Shown here piece by piece: positions 24,870 to 33,625 of a stretch of 64,000 nucleotides of DNA. Under the pieces are notes generated by a model. That model was not told the origin of the DNA. It saw only the letters and a list, made by a program, of their open reading frames with translations, and ran no database searches. The translations under genes were made by a program, and so were the position numbers. Origin of the DNA: Pseudofrankia saprophytica (GTDB lineage Bacteria > Actinomycetota > Actinomycetes > Frankiales > Frankiaceae); assembly GCF_000235425.2 (NCBI RefSeq), contig NZ_KI912266.1, forward strand, positions 3,105,671 through 3,169,670, written 5' to 3'. How positions within the stretch are numbered: position 1 is the first letter of the stretch; each line of letters opens with the position of its first letter.

Positions 24870-25643
24870 TCAGAGCCGGGAAATCCAGCCGCCATCGACC
24901 AGGATGGTCTGGCCGGTGATCCAGTCGCCTGCCTTCGAGCACAGCAGGAGAAGGGTGCCGATCAGGTCCTCGGGCGGCCCGGACTTCTTGCCGGGGATGC
25001 CCGAGTAGAGAGCGTTCCGGAGGGCTGAGTCCTTCGGCAGGCTCACGTATCCGCTGTCGTTGTCGACGAGCCCGGGTGCGATCGCGTTGACGTTGATACC
25101 GCGTCCGCCGAGCTCGGAGGCGAGGTTCACGGTGAGGCCGTGCAGCGCGTACTTCGAGACGCTGTAGATCCCGCCGGCGATGAAGGCGCCGGCGGACAGG
25201 CCGTTGACGATCCGGCCCCCGCCGCGGGCTGTCATCGATTCGAGCACTGCCTGGGTACACAGCAGCGGGCCGCGCAGGTTGACGTCCACGACGCGGTCCC
25301 ACTCGGGGACCGGCATGTTCGACAGGCCGTACGGGGGCAGGTTGGTCATGATCGCGGCGTTGTTGATCAGGATGTCGATCCCGCCGAAGGCCTCGACCGC
25401 GGTTGTCGCCATCGCCTGGGCCGACTGCGCCGAGGCGACGTCGACGTGCGCGGCGGCGGCGTGGAACCCGCTGTCGGTCAGGGTCTTCGCGGTCGACGTG
25501 GCCGCTTCGAGGTCGAGGTCCGCGAGGACGACGGACGCTCCGGCCTCGCAGAGCGCGCGGGCATAGACGACGCCGATGCCGCCGGCGCCCCCGGTGATGA
25601 TCGCGACCTTGCCAGTCAGGTCGAACAGCTCGGTGGGAGTCAT
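24870..25643 (-). CDS. short-chain dehydrogenase/reductase
   Basis: The 257-residue classical SDR has the cofactor motif TGGAGGIG (residues 17-24), NNAA (95-98), catalytic Ser150, Tyr160 and Lys164 (YSVSK), and the late DWITGQTILVDGG. An Asp at the end of strand 2 (LADLD) favours NAD(H). It is divergent from an ALDH operon; a long-arm inverted repeat lies between the starts. Role: oxidation of an alcohol intermediate, substrate unknown. Confidence 0.85.
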   Translation of the reverse strand: MTPTELFDLTGKVAIITGGAGGIGVVYARALCEAGASVVLADLDLEAATSTAKTLTDSGFHAAAAHVDVASAQSAQAMATTAVEAFGGIDILINNAAIMTNLPPYGLSNMPVPEWDRVVDVNLRGPLLCTQAVLESMTARGGGRIVNGLSAGAFIAGGIYSVSKYALHGLTVNLASELGGRGINVNAIAPGLVDNDSGYVSLPKDSALRNALYSGIPGKKSGPPEDLIGTLLLLCSKAGDWITGQTILVDGGWISRL

Positions 25644-25651
25644 GCCATCGA

Positions 25652-25710
25652 CTAACGCATGCGCATCAGGTCTAAGTCAACTAGTGTCGCCTCAAATGCA
25701 CATGCGTTAG
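25652..25710. promoter_or_regulatory. paired operator in the SDR/ALDH divergent promoter
   Basis: CTAACGCATGCGCAT (25652-25666) and ATGCACATGCGTTAG (25696-25710) are inverted copies matching at 14 of 15 positions. The first lies 8 bases upstream of the SDR start at 25643, the second just before the ribosome site of the ALDH gene at 25731. Such a pair would let one regulator control both directions; the TetR gene at 28,758, last in the ALDH operon, is the best candidate. Confidence 0.6.
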
Positions 25711-25730
25711 GTAGGCAGGAGGAGGTCGGC

Positions 25731-27191
25731 ATGACGATCGATCGCACGGTCCCAGCGGTGCATCTGCACATCGGAGAGGAAGCGCGCCCGCACGGCACGG
25801 GTGGGGTGCACGACCACGTCTTCCCGGTGACGGGCGAGGTCCAGGGGCCGGTCCCGCTCGCGGGGCGCGATGACGTCGACGCCGCGGTCAGCGCCGCGCA
25901 AGACGCGCTCGGCGCGTGGCGGGCGTGGAAGCCCGCGGACCGGGCAGCCGTCCTCCTGCGGCTCGCGGAGCTGATGCGCAGCGATGGCGATGAGCTGGCC
26001 CGGCTCGCGGTGCTCGACAACGGCATGACGCTCGGGAACGGCCAACTCGCCGTCAGTGTGATGGCGCAGTACATGGCCTACTACGCGGGCTGGGCGGACA
26101 AGATCGAGGGTCGGGTGACCTCGGTCCCGGGGCAGTCGCGTGAGCTCGCGTACACCGTCCCTGAGCCCTACGGCGTGGTTGCGATCATCATGACGTGGAA
26201 CAGCCCGCTGTTCTCAGTCGGCATGAAGCTTGCTCCCGCGCTGGCTGCCGGGAACACGGTGGTCCTCAAGCCGTCGGAGCTCACGCCGTACGCGTGCGAG
26301 CGGCTCATGGCACTGATCCGGGAGGCGGGCATCCCCGCGGGTGTCGTCAACCTGCTGCTCGGTGGGGCCGAGACAGGCGACGCGCTGGTCCGCCACCCGC
26401 TCGTGCAGAAGATCAGTTTCACCGGCGGTCCGGCCACGGCCCGGAAGATCCTCGCGGCCTGCGCGGAATCGCTCAAGCCGGCCGTCCTCGAGCTCGGCGG
26501 CAAGTCCGCCAACATCGTCTTCCCGGACGCCGACCTCGACGCCGCGGCGATGATCAACAGCTACAGCGTCCTCGGCACGCTCGCCGGCCAGGGCTGCGCG
26601 ATCGCAACCCGCATGCTCGTGCACGAGGACATCTACGACGAGGTCGTCGACAAGGTCGTCGCGCTGGTGAGCACGATGCGGTGCGGCGACCCGTTCGACC
26701 CCACGACGACGATCAGCCCCGTCATCACGAAGGCCGCGCAGGAACGCGTCGTGGGGATGATCGAGCGCGCTCGGTCGGAGGGCGCGGGCAAGCTCCTGCT
26801 GGGCGGCGGTGTCCCAGGCGGCGACCTTGCCAACGGCTTCTTCGTCGAGCCGACCGTCTTCGGCGAGGTGGATCCGGCCAGCGAGCTCGGTCAGGTCGAG
26901 GTCTTCGGTCCCGTGCTCTCGCTGATGCGCTTCGCCTCGGAGGACGAGGCAGTCGCGCTGGCGAACGCGACCGAATACGGGCTCGCCTCCTACGCGTACA
27001 CGAAGGACGTACGCCGGATCAACCGCCTCGCGACCCAGCTGCACGCCGGGGGCGTCTACGTCAACGGTGCGTCGCCAGTCCTGGGATGCGAGCTGCCGTT
27101 CGGTGGCGTGGGCATCTCCGGCTACGGCCGCGAGGGTGGCCTCGAGGGCCTGCTCGAGTTCGTCCGCACCAAGGCGGTGGCCATCGCATGA
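25731..27191 (+). CDS. NAD(P)-dependent aldehyde dehydrogenase
   Basis: The 486-residue protein has all main ALDH residues: Asn157 in MTWNSPLF, Lys180 in VLKPSE, Glu254 in LELGGKSANIVF, and catalytic Cys289 in GQGCAIATR. It also has EVFGPVLSLMRF and the end motif PFGGVGISGYGREGG. ATG 25731 follows AGGAGGAGG. It opens an operon with an SDR (ATGA overlap), a CMD-family protein and TetR. It oxidises an aldehyde to an acid; the substrate is unknown. Confidence 0.9.
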   Translation: MTIDRTVPAVHLHIGEEARPHGTGGVHDHVFPVTGEVQGPVPLAGRDDVDAAVSAAQDALGAWRAWKPADRAAVLLRLAELMRSDGDELARLAVLDNGMTLGNGQLAVSVMAQYMAYYAGWADKIEGRVTSVPGQSRELAYTVPEPYGVVAIIMTWNSPLFSVGMKLAPALAAGNTVVLKPSELTPYACERLMALIREAGIPAGVVNLLLGGAETGDALVRHPLVQKISFTGGPATARKILAACAESLKPAVLELGGKSANIVFPDADLDAAAMINSYSVLGTLAGQGCAIATRMLVHEDIYDEVVDKVVALVSTMRCGDPFDPTTTISPVITKAAQERVVGMIERARSEGAGKLLLGGGVPGGDLANGFFVEPTVFGEVDPASELGQVEVFGPVLSLMRFASEDEAVALANATEYGLASYAYTKDVRRINRLATQLHAGGVYVNGASPVLGCELPFGGVGISGYGREGGLEGLLEFVRTKAVAIA

Positions 27192-28006
27192 CGATTCCGC
27201 TGAAGCTGGACGGAGCAACCGCCGTCCTCACCGGAGCCGGCAGCGGCATCGGCCGCGCGAGCGCGCTGGAGTTCGCCCGCCGTGGCGCCCGGGTCGCCAT
27301 CAGCGACCTCGATGCCGACCGCGCGGATGCCGTCGCCGCCGAGGTCGAGGCCGCCGGCGGCGCGGCCGTCGCCGTCCGTGCCGACGTCACCAGCGAGGAC
27401 GATCTCGTGCGACTGCGCGAAGCCGCGTTGACGCGGTTCGGCCGGGTCGACCTCGTCATGAACAACGCCGGGGTGCTCGCCATGGGCGCGCCCGAGTCAC
27501 TGCCCGACGAGGCCTGGCAGTGGGTGCTCGACGTCAACCTGATGGGCATCGCCCGCGGCAACCGGGTGTTCCTGCCCCTGCTGATCGAGCAGGGCAGCGG
27601 CCACCTGGTGAACACCGCGTCGGCGTCCGGACTGCTCGCCTATGGCTTCGACCGGCTGCCGTACGTTGCGAGCAAGCACGCGGTCGTCGGCGTGTCGGAG
27701 GCTCTCGCGTCGTATCTCGGTCCGCGGGGGGTGGGTGTCACCTGCCTCTGTCCATCAGGAGTGATCACCAACATGCCCGAAGGGTTCCGGGTCTACGGGG
27801 AGACCTCCACCAGGCCTCGCGCTCCTGAGCACGAGATCGTGACGGCGGAGCGGGTCGCCGAGCTGACCGCGGACGCTGTCACGCTGGGCCGGTTCCTCGT
27901 AACCACCGTGCCGGACGTCGAGGCCGAGCTCGTCGAGCGGGCGCGAGACATCGAGGCCTACCTGCAGGCGCGCATCACCGAGCAGACCGCCGACCGAGAG
28001 GACTGA
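27188..28006 (+). CDS. short-chain dehydrogenase/reductase
   Basis: The 272-residue SDR has TGAGSGIGR (15-23), the DVT acidic site, NNAG, a Ser in NTASAS (about 145) and Tyr159-x3-Lys163 (YVASK). The ATG overlaps the ALDH stop by four bases. An Asp after strand 2 (ISDLD) suggests NAD. It resembles SDRs that act on bulky alicyclic or acyl alcohols. With the ALDH it could carry out successive alcohol and aldehyde oxidation, but no substrate can be named. Confidence 0.87.
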   Translation: MTIPLKLDGATAVLTGAGSGIGRASALEFARRGARVAISDLDADRADAVAAEVEAAGGAAVAVRADVTSEDDLVRLREAALTRFGRVDLVMNNAGVLAMGAPESLPDEAWQWVLDVNLMGIARGNRVFLPLLIEQGSGHLVNTASASGLLAYGFDRLPYVASKHAVVGVSEALASYLGPRGVGVTCLCPSGVITNMPEGFRVYGETSTRPRAPEHEIVTAERVAELTADAVTLGRFLVTTVPDVEAELVERARDIEAYLQARITEQTADRED

Positions 28007-28008
28007 CC

Positions 28009-28761
28009 ATGACTCCCGACGAGGTCTACCGCACCGTCATGACCATCGACCCGCCAGCGGTCGAGACGCCGTTCGAGGCCGCGAGCCGGGAATTCCTCTT
28101 CGGGAACGTCTGGAACCGTCCCGGCCTGAGCATCCGCGACCGCAGGCTGGTGTCCCTCGCCTGCGTCGCGGCGGCGGACGCACCCAAGCCGATCGACGAC
28201 CATGTCTACGCGGCACTTCGCAGCGGCGACCTCACGATCGAGCAGATGAACGAGGTGACCCTGCAGTTCGCGGTCTACTGCGGATGGCCGAAGGGCTCGC
28301 ACCTGGAGATGACGGTCCGCACGCAGTGGCACCGGATCCACGCGGAGCGCGGCGAGCAGACGCCGCCGTGGCCGACGCGAACGCCGGAAGATCTCGGTCC
28401 CGCCGATCCTGCGCAACGGATCCTGGACGGCCAATGGGAGTTCGCCGACGTCAACGTCGTACCGGCTCCCCCGTCGGACTCCCCATACTTCTATGCCGGC
28501 ATCCTCAACTTCGTCTTCGGGCACGTGTGGCGCCGCCCGGACCTGTCACGTAGAGACCGGCGGCTCGTGACCATCCCGTGTGTCGGGCTGTCCGACTCGC
28601 CCGCGCCGATCCTCTCGCACGTGGGTTCCGCGCTAGAGACTGGCGACGTGACCTACGACGAGATGCAGGAGATCTGCCTGCAGTTCAGCGCGTACTACGG
28701 CTTCGCCAAGGGCGAGGCACTCCAGGACGCCGCTGAACGCTGGCGCCTGGGCAAGGCGTGA
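28009..28761 (+). CDS. tandem carboxymuconolactone decarboxylase (CMD) family protein
   Basis: The 250-residue protein holds two CMD/AhpD-like units. The first includes FLFGNVWNRPGLSIRDRRLVSLACVAAAD and VTLQFAVYCGWPKG; the second includes FVFGHVWRRPDLSRRDRRLVTIPCVGLSD and ICLQFSAYYGFAKGEAL. Neither shows the CxxC of AhpD peroxidases, so it is more like the decarboxylase/hydratase branch. The internal duplication is clear. It lies two bases after the SDR stop in the same operon. Function within the pathway is unknown. Confidence 0.82.
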   Translation: MTPDEVYRTVMTIDPPAVETPFEAASREFLFGNVWNRPGLSIRDRRLVSLACVAAADAPKPIDDHVYAALRSGDLTIEQMNEVTLQFAVYCGWPKGSHLEMTVRTQWHRIHAERGEQTPPWPTRTPEDLGPADPAQRILDGQWEFADVNVVPAPPSDSPYFYAGILNFVFGHVWRRPDLSRRDRRLVTIPCVGLSDSPAPILSHVGSALETGDVTYDEMQEICLQFSAYYGFAKGEALQDAAERWRLGKA

Positions 28762-29453
28762 CCCACCCAGCCACCACCCCGCTCAACGCGACGGCGCTGC
28801 AGCTCCTGGCCACCGCCGAGCGGCTGTTCGCCGAGAACGGCATCGCCGGCGTGTCCCTGCGACAGATCGGCACCGCGGCGGGGTCGGCCAACAGCTCAGC
28901 TGTCAACTATCACTTCGGCACCAAGGACCGGCTGATAGAGGCAATCTTCGCCTACCGCCTTCCGCACCTCCTCGAACGACGCGCGCTGCTGAAGGAACGC
29001 GTCGACCCGGATGACCTGCGCGCCCGCCTCGAAGCCCACCTGCTGCCCGTCCTCGAACTCGCGGAATCGCCGGGCAACTCCTACGTCTCCTTCGTCGAAC
29101 AGCTACAGCGAGGCGCGGACTCCTGGCGGCTCTTCGCCACGCAGCCCGACATCCGCCAATCGCGGGAAGAGTTCCTCGTCGACGTGCGGCGGCTACTGCC
29201 GGACATCGGCGAACCGACACTGGCCATCCGGGTCGGACAGGTGCAGAACCTCAGCCTCAACGCCGCGGCCGAACGGGAACGCGCCATCAACAGACAACAG
29301 AAGGTGATCCCCTTCGGCCTGTTCGTCACCACAACCCTCGACGGTTTCACCGGCTTCCTGACCGCACCGGTTTCCTCCGAAACTCGACGATTCCTCGCCC
29401 GGCCGCCCACGACGGTTACTCCGGAACCCGCGCAGCAGACGGCGCCTCACTAG
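28758..29453 (+). CDS. TetR family transcriptional regulator
   Basis: The 231-residue protein has a TetR DNA-binding domain (LLATAERLFAENGIAGVSLRQIGTAAG, then NYHFGTKDRLIEAIF, roughly residues 12-60) and a long helical C-terminal domain. Start GTG 28758 overlaps the previous stop as GTGA. As last gene of the ALDH-SDR-CMD operon it probably autoregulates by binding the paired site at 25652-25710. It converges on a hydrolase gene only six bases away. Confidence 0.85.
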   Translation: MTHPATTPLNATALQLLATAERLFAENGIAGVSLRQIGTAAGSANSSAVNYHFGTKDRLIEAIFAYRLPHLLERRALLKERVDPDDLRARLEAHLLPVLELAESPGNSYVSFVEQLQRGADSWRLFATQPDIRQSREEFLVDVRRLLPDIGEPTLAIRVGQVQNLSLNAAAERERAINRQQKVIPFGLFVTTTLDGFTGFLTAPVSSETRRFLARPPTTVTPEPAQQTAPH

Positions 29454-29459
29454 ACGACG

Positions 29460-30251
29460 TCAGGGCCGCGCCGCCGCGGTTTTCCCAGCTCCGCCGGAGC
29501 CGAGCGCCAGCCGGTCCGCCTCGCCGCCGAGGATGGCGGCGAGCGCGGGCACGGCGGTGACGAACGGGGAGTGCGCGGTATCCAGGGTGTGGACGGCGTC
29601 GACCCGCGCGGCCTGGTGCATCCGGCGCTGGCATGCGATCGGGAGCGCGAGATCCTGCGCGGTCTCGACGTAGACCTTGCGGACCTGTCCCCATCGCTCG
29701 TCGGTGAGTGCTACGGGTTCGGCGGTTACGAGGGGTGATTCGGGTACCAGCAGTGCCCCGAAGCGGCCGTAGTCGGTCTCCGGGACGTCGGTGTAGAACG
29801 TCTCGCGGCCGAGCTCGACCGGTACATAACTGACGCGTCTTTCCTCGTCGAACCGCTGGCTGGTGATGACCAGCGAGTCGGCGAAGTCCTGGTGGCCGCC
29901 GATGTCGATCAGCGACTGGCCGTCTGCCGGGACGAACGCGGCCAGGTAGACCAGGCAGCCGACCAGGTCGGGCACGATCTCGGCCGCCTGGGTGATGGTG
30001 AGGCCGCCCATGCTGTGCCCGACCAGGATGACCGGCCCGCGGGCGGCGTGGATCCGTTCGACGACGGTCTCGACGAAGTCGGCGAGGGTCGCGGTGGCGG
30101 CCACGGCGGGATCGTCACGGCCGGGGAGGTCAACGGCGTCCACCGTGTATCCACGTCGCCGTAGTTCCGCTGTCAGCGGCTGCCAGCTGGCGCCTCGGTG
30201 AAATGCGCCGTGTACCAGCAGTAAGTGGCCACCCGTGGCCTCTGCGCTCAT
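29460..30251 (-). CDS. alpha/beta hydrolase (methylesterase-like)
   Basis: The 263-residue protein opens LLLVHGAFHRGASW, has the nucleophile elbow VGHSMGGLTITQ, and a late DTAHSPFVTAVPALAAIL segment carrying the catalytic His. This pattern is close to the salicylate/methyl-ester esterase and hydroxynitrile-lyase-like branch. The ATG is at 30249-30251. It sits convergent to TetR and downstream of a 44-bp palindrome. Substrate unknown. Confidence 0.82.
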   Translation of the reverse strand: MSAEATGGHLLLVHGAFHRGASWQPLTAELRRRGYTVDAVDLPGRDDPAVAATATLADFVETVVERIHAARGPVILVGHSMGGLTITQAAEIVPDLVGCLVYLAAFVPADGQSLIDIGGHQDFADSLVITSQRFDEERRVSYVPVELGRETFYTDVPETDYGRFGALLVPESPLVTAEPVALTDERWGQVRKVYVETAQDLALPIACQRRMHQAARVDAVHTLDTAHSPFVTAVPALAAILGGEADRLALGSGGAGKTAAARP

Positions 30252-30368
30252 CGTCGGCCTCCGTCGTTCTCGCTGCTGCTGTTTGGCGTTCAGCGGTGTT
30301 CGGGTGACGCCCGGCGGGCGATCAACGCCCCGTGCCCTGCCTGGCGCGGGTCACGGTCCGACGTCTTC

Positions 30369-30412
30369 TTCGTGGCGCCGCCGCCGCCCGCGGGCGGCGG
30401 CGGCGCCACGAA
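30369..30412. terminator. 44-bp perfect GC-rich palindrome
   Basis: The sequence is a perfect dyad with 22-bp arms and no loop, starting TTCGTGGCGCCGCCGCCG. It lies 30 bases past the end of the lipoprotein gene at 30,442 (read on the minus strand) and 118 bases before the hydrolase start. A strong transcription terminator for the lipoprotein gene is the simplest reading. There is no clear T run, so a cruciform or protein site is possible. Confidence 0.5.
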
Positions 30413-30441
30413 CATTTGATGCGTCCCGGCCCTGGTGGGGC

Positions 30442-31800
30442 CTACGGCGCCGGTGTGATGACGCCGCAGGTCTCGGGAGGCGCGGTCCAGGTCTTGTCCT
30501 TCAGGTGGGCGAGGGTTCCGCAGGGTGAGGGGGCGATGTGGTTGAGCGGCCAGCGCGTCTCGGGCAGCGCTCCTGGGACGTAGTTGGTGAAGTTGTCGTT
30601 GAGTACTTTCAGGAAGCTGTCGACGGTGAGATTGCGCCCGACCTTCCGCAGCGCGCTGATGACCAGGTCCGCTGACCAGTAGCCGGCCATGACGGGCGTG
30701 CTGAGCGCGACCCCGGGGGCGTAGGCGGCGAGGTCCTTGACCATCTGCGCGATGGCGGGGACGTCGGTGGAGATCCCGGGCTGCCACCCCACGATGGCGT
30801 AGGTGTCGTCAAGCTCGGCCACGCCGGCGAGGCGGGGGTCGTAGATCGGGGTGATGAGGATGCCCTTGTAACCGGCCGCCTTGAGCGCGGAGACCATTTT
30901 GACGGAGTCGGCGAACTGGAGGACCGTGAACACGGCGGCTGGCGGCTTTCCCCCGTCCGCCGTCATGATCGCGCTGACGATGGGGGTCGGATCGGTCAGG
31001 CCGGACAGAGGTACCGGTGACTTCTGGTAGACGACCTTGAATCCGGCGGACTCGAAGCCCTGGCCGATGGTGATGTTGCCCTGGCGGGCGGCCTCGACGT
31101 CATTCCCGACCACGGCGATGGTCTTCGCGGCGCCGGCGGGCAGCAGCTTCGCGACGGCGATGGGTGGGCCGGTGCTGACCGTGCGCTGGGCTTTCGGCGC
31201 CGGTGTCTGGCAGCCGGTGATGCCGAAGCCGATGGCGTTGCCGCAGAAGGCGGTGTTCGTTCCCCAGCCGACGAACGGGACGACCTGCTTGCAGAACGTG
31301 TCCAGGAAGTTCGGCGCCGAGACGGCGACCGGGGCCACGGCGAACACCTGCTCCTGCTGGACGAGGACACTCGCCTGTTGGCCGTCCCGAGCCGCGTCGC
31401 TGCCGTCGTCGCGGACTCCGACGAAGTCGATCTGGCGGCCCGCGACACCGCCTTCCGCGTTCGCCCGCGCGAAACGCGCCTTCGCGCCCGCGTCAATGTC
31501 GCCGAACACCGCGCCAGCCGGGCTGGTCAAGGACGCCAGTCCGCCGATCTTGATTGAGGTGTCCGTGACACCACGGTTCGGGTTTGGCGCCGCCCCCTGG
31601 CAGGCGAGCGTCTTCGGATCGAGCGTCACGTTCGTCTGGCTCCAGCCGTGGTCGGGCCCCTCCTTGCTGAAAGCGGGGTCCGCCGAGACCACCCCGGCGC
31701 CGCCAGATCCTCCGTCCACCCCACCACCACCACCACAGCCGGCGATCCCGACCAAGGAGACGATGGATAAGACAAGGGCCGTTCGAATTCCACGCTGCAT
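30442..31800 (-). CDS. branched-chain-type ABC substrate-binding lipoprotein
   Basis: The 452-residue protein has a signal with lipobox VGIAGC (Cys22), a glycine-rich linker, then a periplasmic-binding-protein type 1 fold: TSIKIGGLASLTSPAGAVFGDID, ARFARANAEGGVAGRQIDFVG, VFAVAPVAVSAPN. This is the Leu/Ile/Val-binding (Peripla_BP_6) group, which in actinobacteria binds many carboxylates and aromatic compounds. ATG follows AAGGAG. No permease or ATPase genes of this type are in the window, so it is an orphan, perhaps delivering a catabolic substrate. Confidence 0.85.
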   Translation of the reverse strand: MQRGIRTALVLSIVSLVGIAGCGGGGGVDGGSGGAGVVSADPAFSKEGPDHGWSQTNVTLDPKTLACQGAAPNPNRGVTDTSIKIGGLASLTSPAGAVFGDIDAGAKARFARANAEGGVAGRQIDFVGVRDDGSDAARDGQQASVLVQQEQVFAVAPVAVSAPNFLDTFCKQVVPFVGWGTNTAFCGNAIGFGITGCQTPAPKAQRTVSTGPPIAVAKLLPAGAAKTIAVVGNDVEAARQGNITIGQGFESAGFKVVYQKSPVPLSGLTDPTPIVSAIMTADGGKPPAAVFTVLQFADSVKMVSALKAAGYKGILITPIYDPRLAGVAELDDTYAIVGWQPGISTDVPAIAQMVKDLAAYAPGVALSTPVMAGYWSADLVISALRKVGRNLTVDSFLKVLNDNFTNYVPGALPETRWPLNHIAPSPCGTLAHLKDKTWTAPPETCGVITPAP

Positions 31801-31879
31801 GAGCTTCTCCTTCGAGACTTGATCCGCTCCTCGACGCCGCCGAGGCGCGGGGTTGTGGGGGGCGCCCAGGGAGCGGCGC

Positions 31880-33427
31880 TCAGGAGACCTCCTTCAGGTA
31901 CTCGTCACGCAGCTGGCCCTTGGCCAGCTTGCCGGTCGCCATCCGGGGCAACTCGTCGCGGAAGCTGAACATCCGCGGGACCTTGTAGTGGGCGAGGTTG
32001 TCGCGCGCGTAGCGGTGCAGCTCGTCCGCGAGTTCCTCGTTCGCCTCGACGCCGGGCGCCGGCGCGACGACGGCCTGCACGAACTCGCCCATCTCGGCGT
32101 CGGGTAGGCCGAAGACGGCTACGTCGGCGACCTTCGGGTGCATCACGAGGCGGGCCTCGACCTCGGCCGGGTAGATGTTGACGCCACCGGATATGATCAT
32201 GAAGCTCTTGCGGTCGGTGAGATAGAGGTAGCCCTCGTCGTCGAGGCGGCCGATGTCGCCGACCGCCGTCCAGTTCGGGTGGTCGGGATGCCTGCTCGCC
32301 GCGGTCTTCTCGGGATCGCCGTGGTAGCTGAACGGGGCGTCGGGTTGCTCGAAGTAGAGCAGGCCGGGCTGGCCGGCGGGCAGCTCGGCGCCCTCGTCGT
32401 CGCAGACGTGGGCGATGCCGTTCAGCATTTGCCCGACCGAGCCGGGGTGCTTCAACCAGTCCGCCGCGCTGATGTAGGAGATTCCCGCGCCCTCGGTGCT
32501 GGCGTAGTACTCGTCGACGATGGGTCCGAGCCAGTCGATCATCTGGCGCTTGACGTCGGGCGGGCACGGCCCCGCCGAATGGATCACTCGCCGCAGGCTC
32601 GACAGGTCGTGGCGCAGCCGTCGTTCCCCAGGCAGCTTGAGGACCCGGACCAGCATCGTGGGCACGACCTGCGTGTGGGTCACCCTTTCCCGCTCGATGA
32701 CCTCGAGCAGACCCTCGGCGTCGAATTTCTCCATGAGCACGAGGGTGGCGCCGAGCTCGTGGACACCGGTCGACCACTGGATCCCCGCCGAGTGGTACAG
32801 CGGGGTGGGACACAGGTAGATCGAGGTCTCGTCCATCCCGAACACGTGTCGGGCCAGGATCGACGTGCCAACGTCCTTCGGGTCGTCGACGGTCCGGCCG
32901 CTCAGCGGCCGACGCACGCCCTTGGGCCTGCCGGTCGTACCCGACGAGTAGAGCATCAGACCGCCGCGCGGCTGCTCGTCGAGTGGCGTCGCGGGCTGGG
33001 CCGCCACCGCGTCGTCGTAGGGCTCGAAGCCGTCGGCGGCGCCGTCGACCACGAACCGGTGGATGCAGCCGCGCGCGGCGGCCACCGCGGCGACGGCCGT
33101 GGGCGCCAGGGCCCCGGTGGTAACGATCGCCTTGGCGCCAGCGTCGTTGAGGATGTATGCCGCCTCGGCCGGTGACAGGTGTCGGTTGATCGCCGTCAGG
33201 TATAGCCCGGACCGCCTCGCCGCCCAGACCACCTCCATGAAGCGCAGGTGGTTCTCCGCCAGCAGAGCCACGGCGTCGCCGGGCCGCAGACCGCGTTCCC
33301 GTAACAGCCGTGCGAGCCGGGTCGACCCGGCGTCGAGTTCGGCGTAGGTCATCCGGGCTCCGGAGCCCGCCATGATGACGGCCGGCTTGTCCGGCGAGGT
33401 GCGCGCGTGCGCACCGGGATAGACCAT
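31880..33427 (-). CDS. acyl-CoA synthetase / AMP-dependent ligase
   Basis: The 515-residue protein has the adenylation signatures LMLYSSGTTGRPKGVRRPL (P-loop), YYASTEGAGISYI, GDIGRLDDEGYLYLTDR, and near the C-terminus the catalytic Lys in PRMATGKLAKGQL. It resembles FadD-type ligases that activate carboxylic acids as CoA esters. ATG 33425-33427 follows GGAGGG; longer upstream frames lack support. It starts the CoA-dependent part of the neighbouring degradation genes (acyl-CoA dehydrogenase, enoyl-CoA hydratase). Confidence 0.88.
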   Translation of the reverse strand: MVYPGAHARTSPDKPAVIMAGSGARMTYAELDAGSTRLARLLRERGLRPGDAVALLAENHLRFMEVVWAARRSGLYLTAINRHLSPAEAAYILNDAGAKAIVTTGALAPTAVAAVAAARGCIHRFVVDGAADGFEPYDDAVAAQPATPLDEQPRGGLMLYSSGTTGRPKGVRRPLSGRTVDDPKDVGTSILARHVFGMDETSIYLCPTPLYHSAGIQWSTGVHELGATLVLMEKFDAEGLLEVIERERVTHTQVVPTMLVRVLKLPGERRLRHDLSSLRRVIHSAGPCPPDVKRQMIDWLGPIVDEYYASTEGAGISYISAADWLKHPGSVGQMLNGIAHVCDDEGAELPAGQPGLLYFEQPDAPFSYHGDPEKTAASRHPDHPNWTAVGDIGRLDDEGYLYLTDRKSFMIISGGVNIYPAEVEARLVMHPKVADVAVFGLPDAEMGEFVQAVVAPAPGVEANEELADELHRYARDNLAHYKVPRMFSFRDELPRMATGKLAKGQLRDEYLKEVS

Positions 33428-33625
33428 GTCAGCCCTCCAGCAGAGGCAAGTGGCGTCCTCCGCGGCCGCGGAGCAGAGGACGGTGTGCGTTCGGCGAGGA
33501 GCCCGCGGCCGGCACCGCGCGAGCGCCGTCGGCCTCGGTGAGGCGGTCAGCGACACCGAGGCCGACCAAGCTGAGCCCGGTTGGGCCCGCGTGGACAGGT
33601 CGCCGGCGCCGACGTCCGCGAGTGC

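Noticed and set aside
24614-24895. 93-codon frame upstream of the fused dehydrogenase
   Set aside because: It reads partly antisense to or through the inverted repeat, has no ribosome site and no homology.
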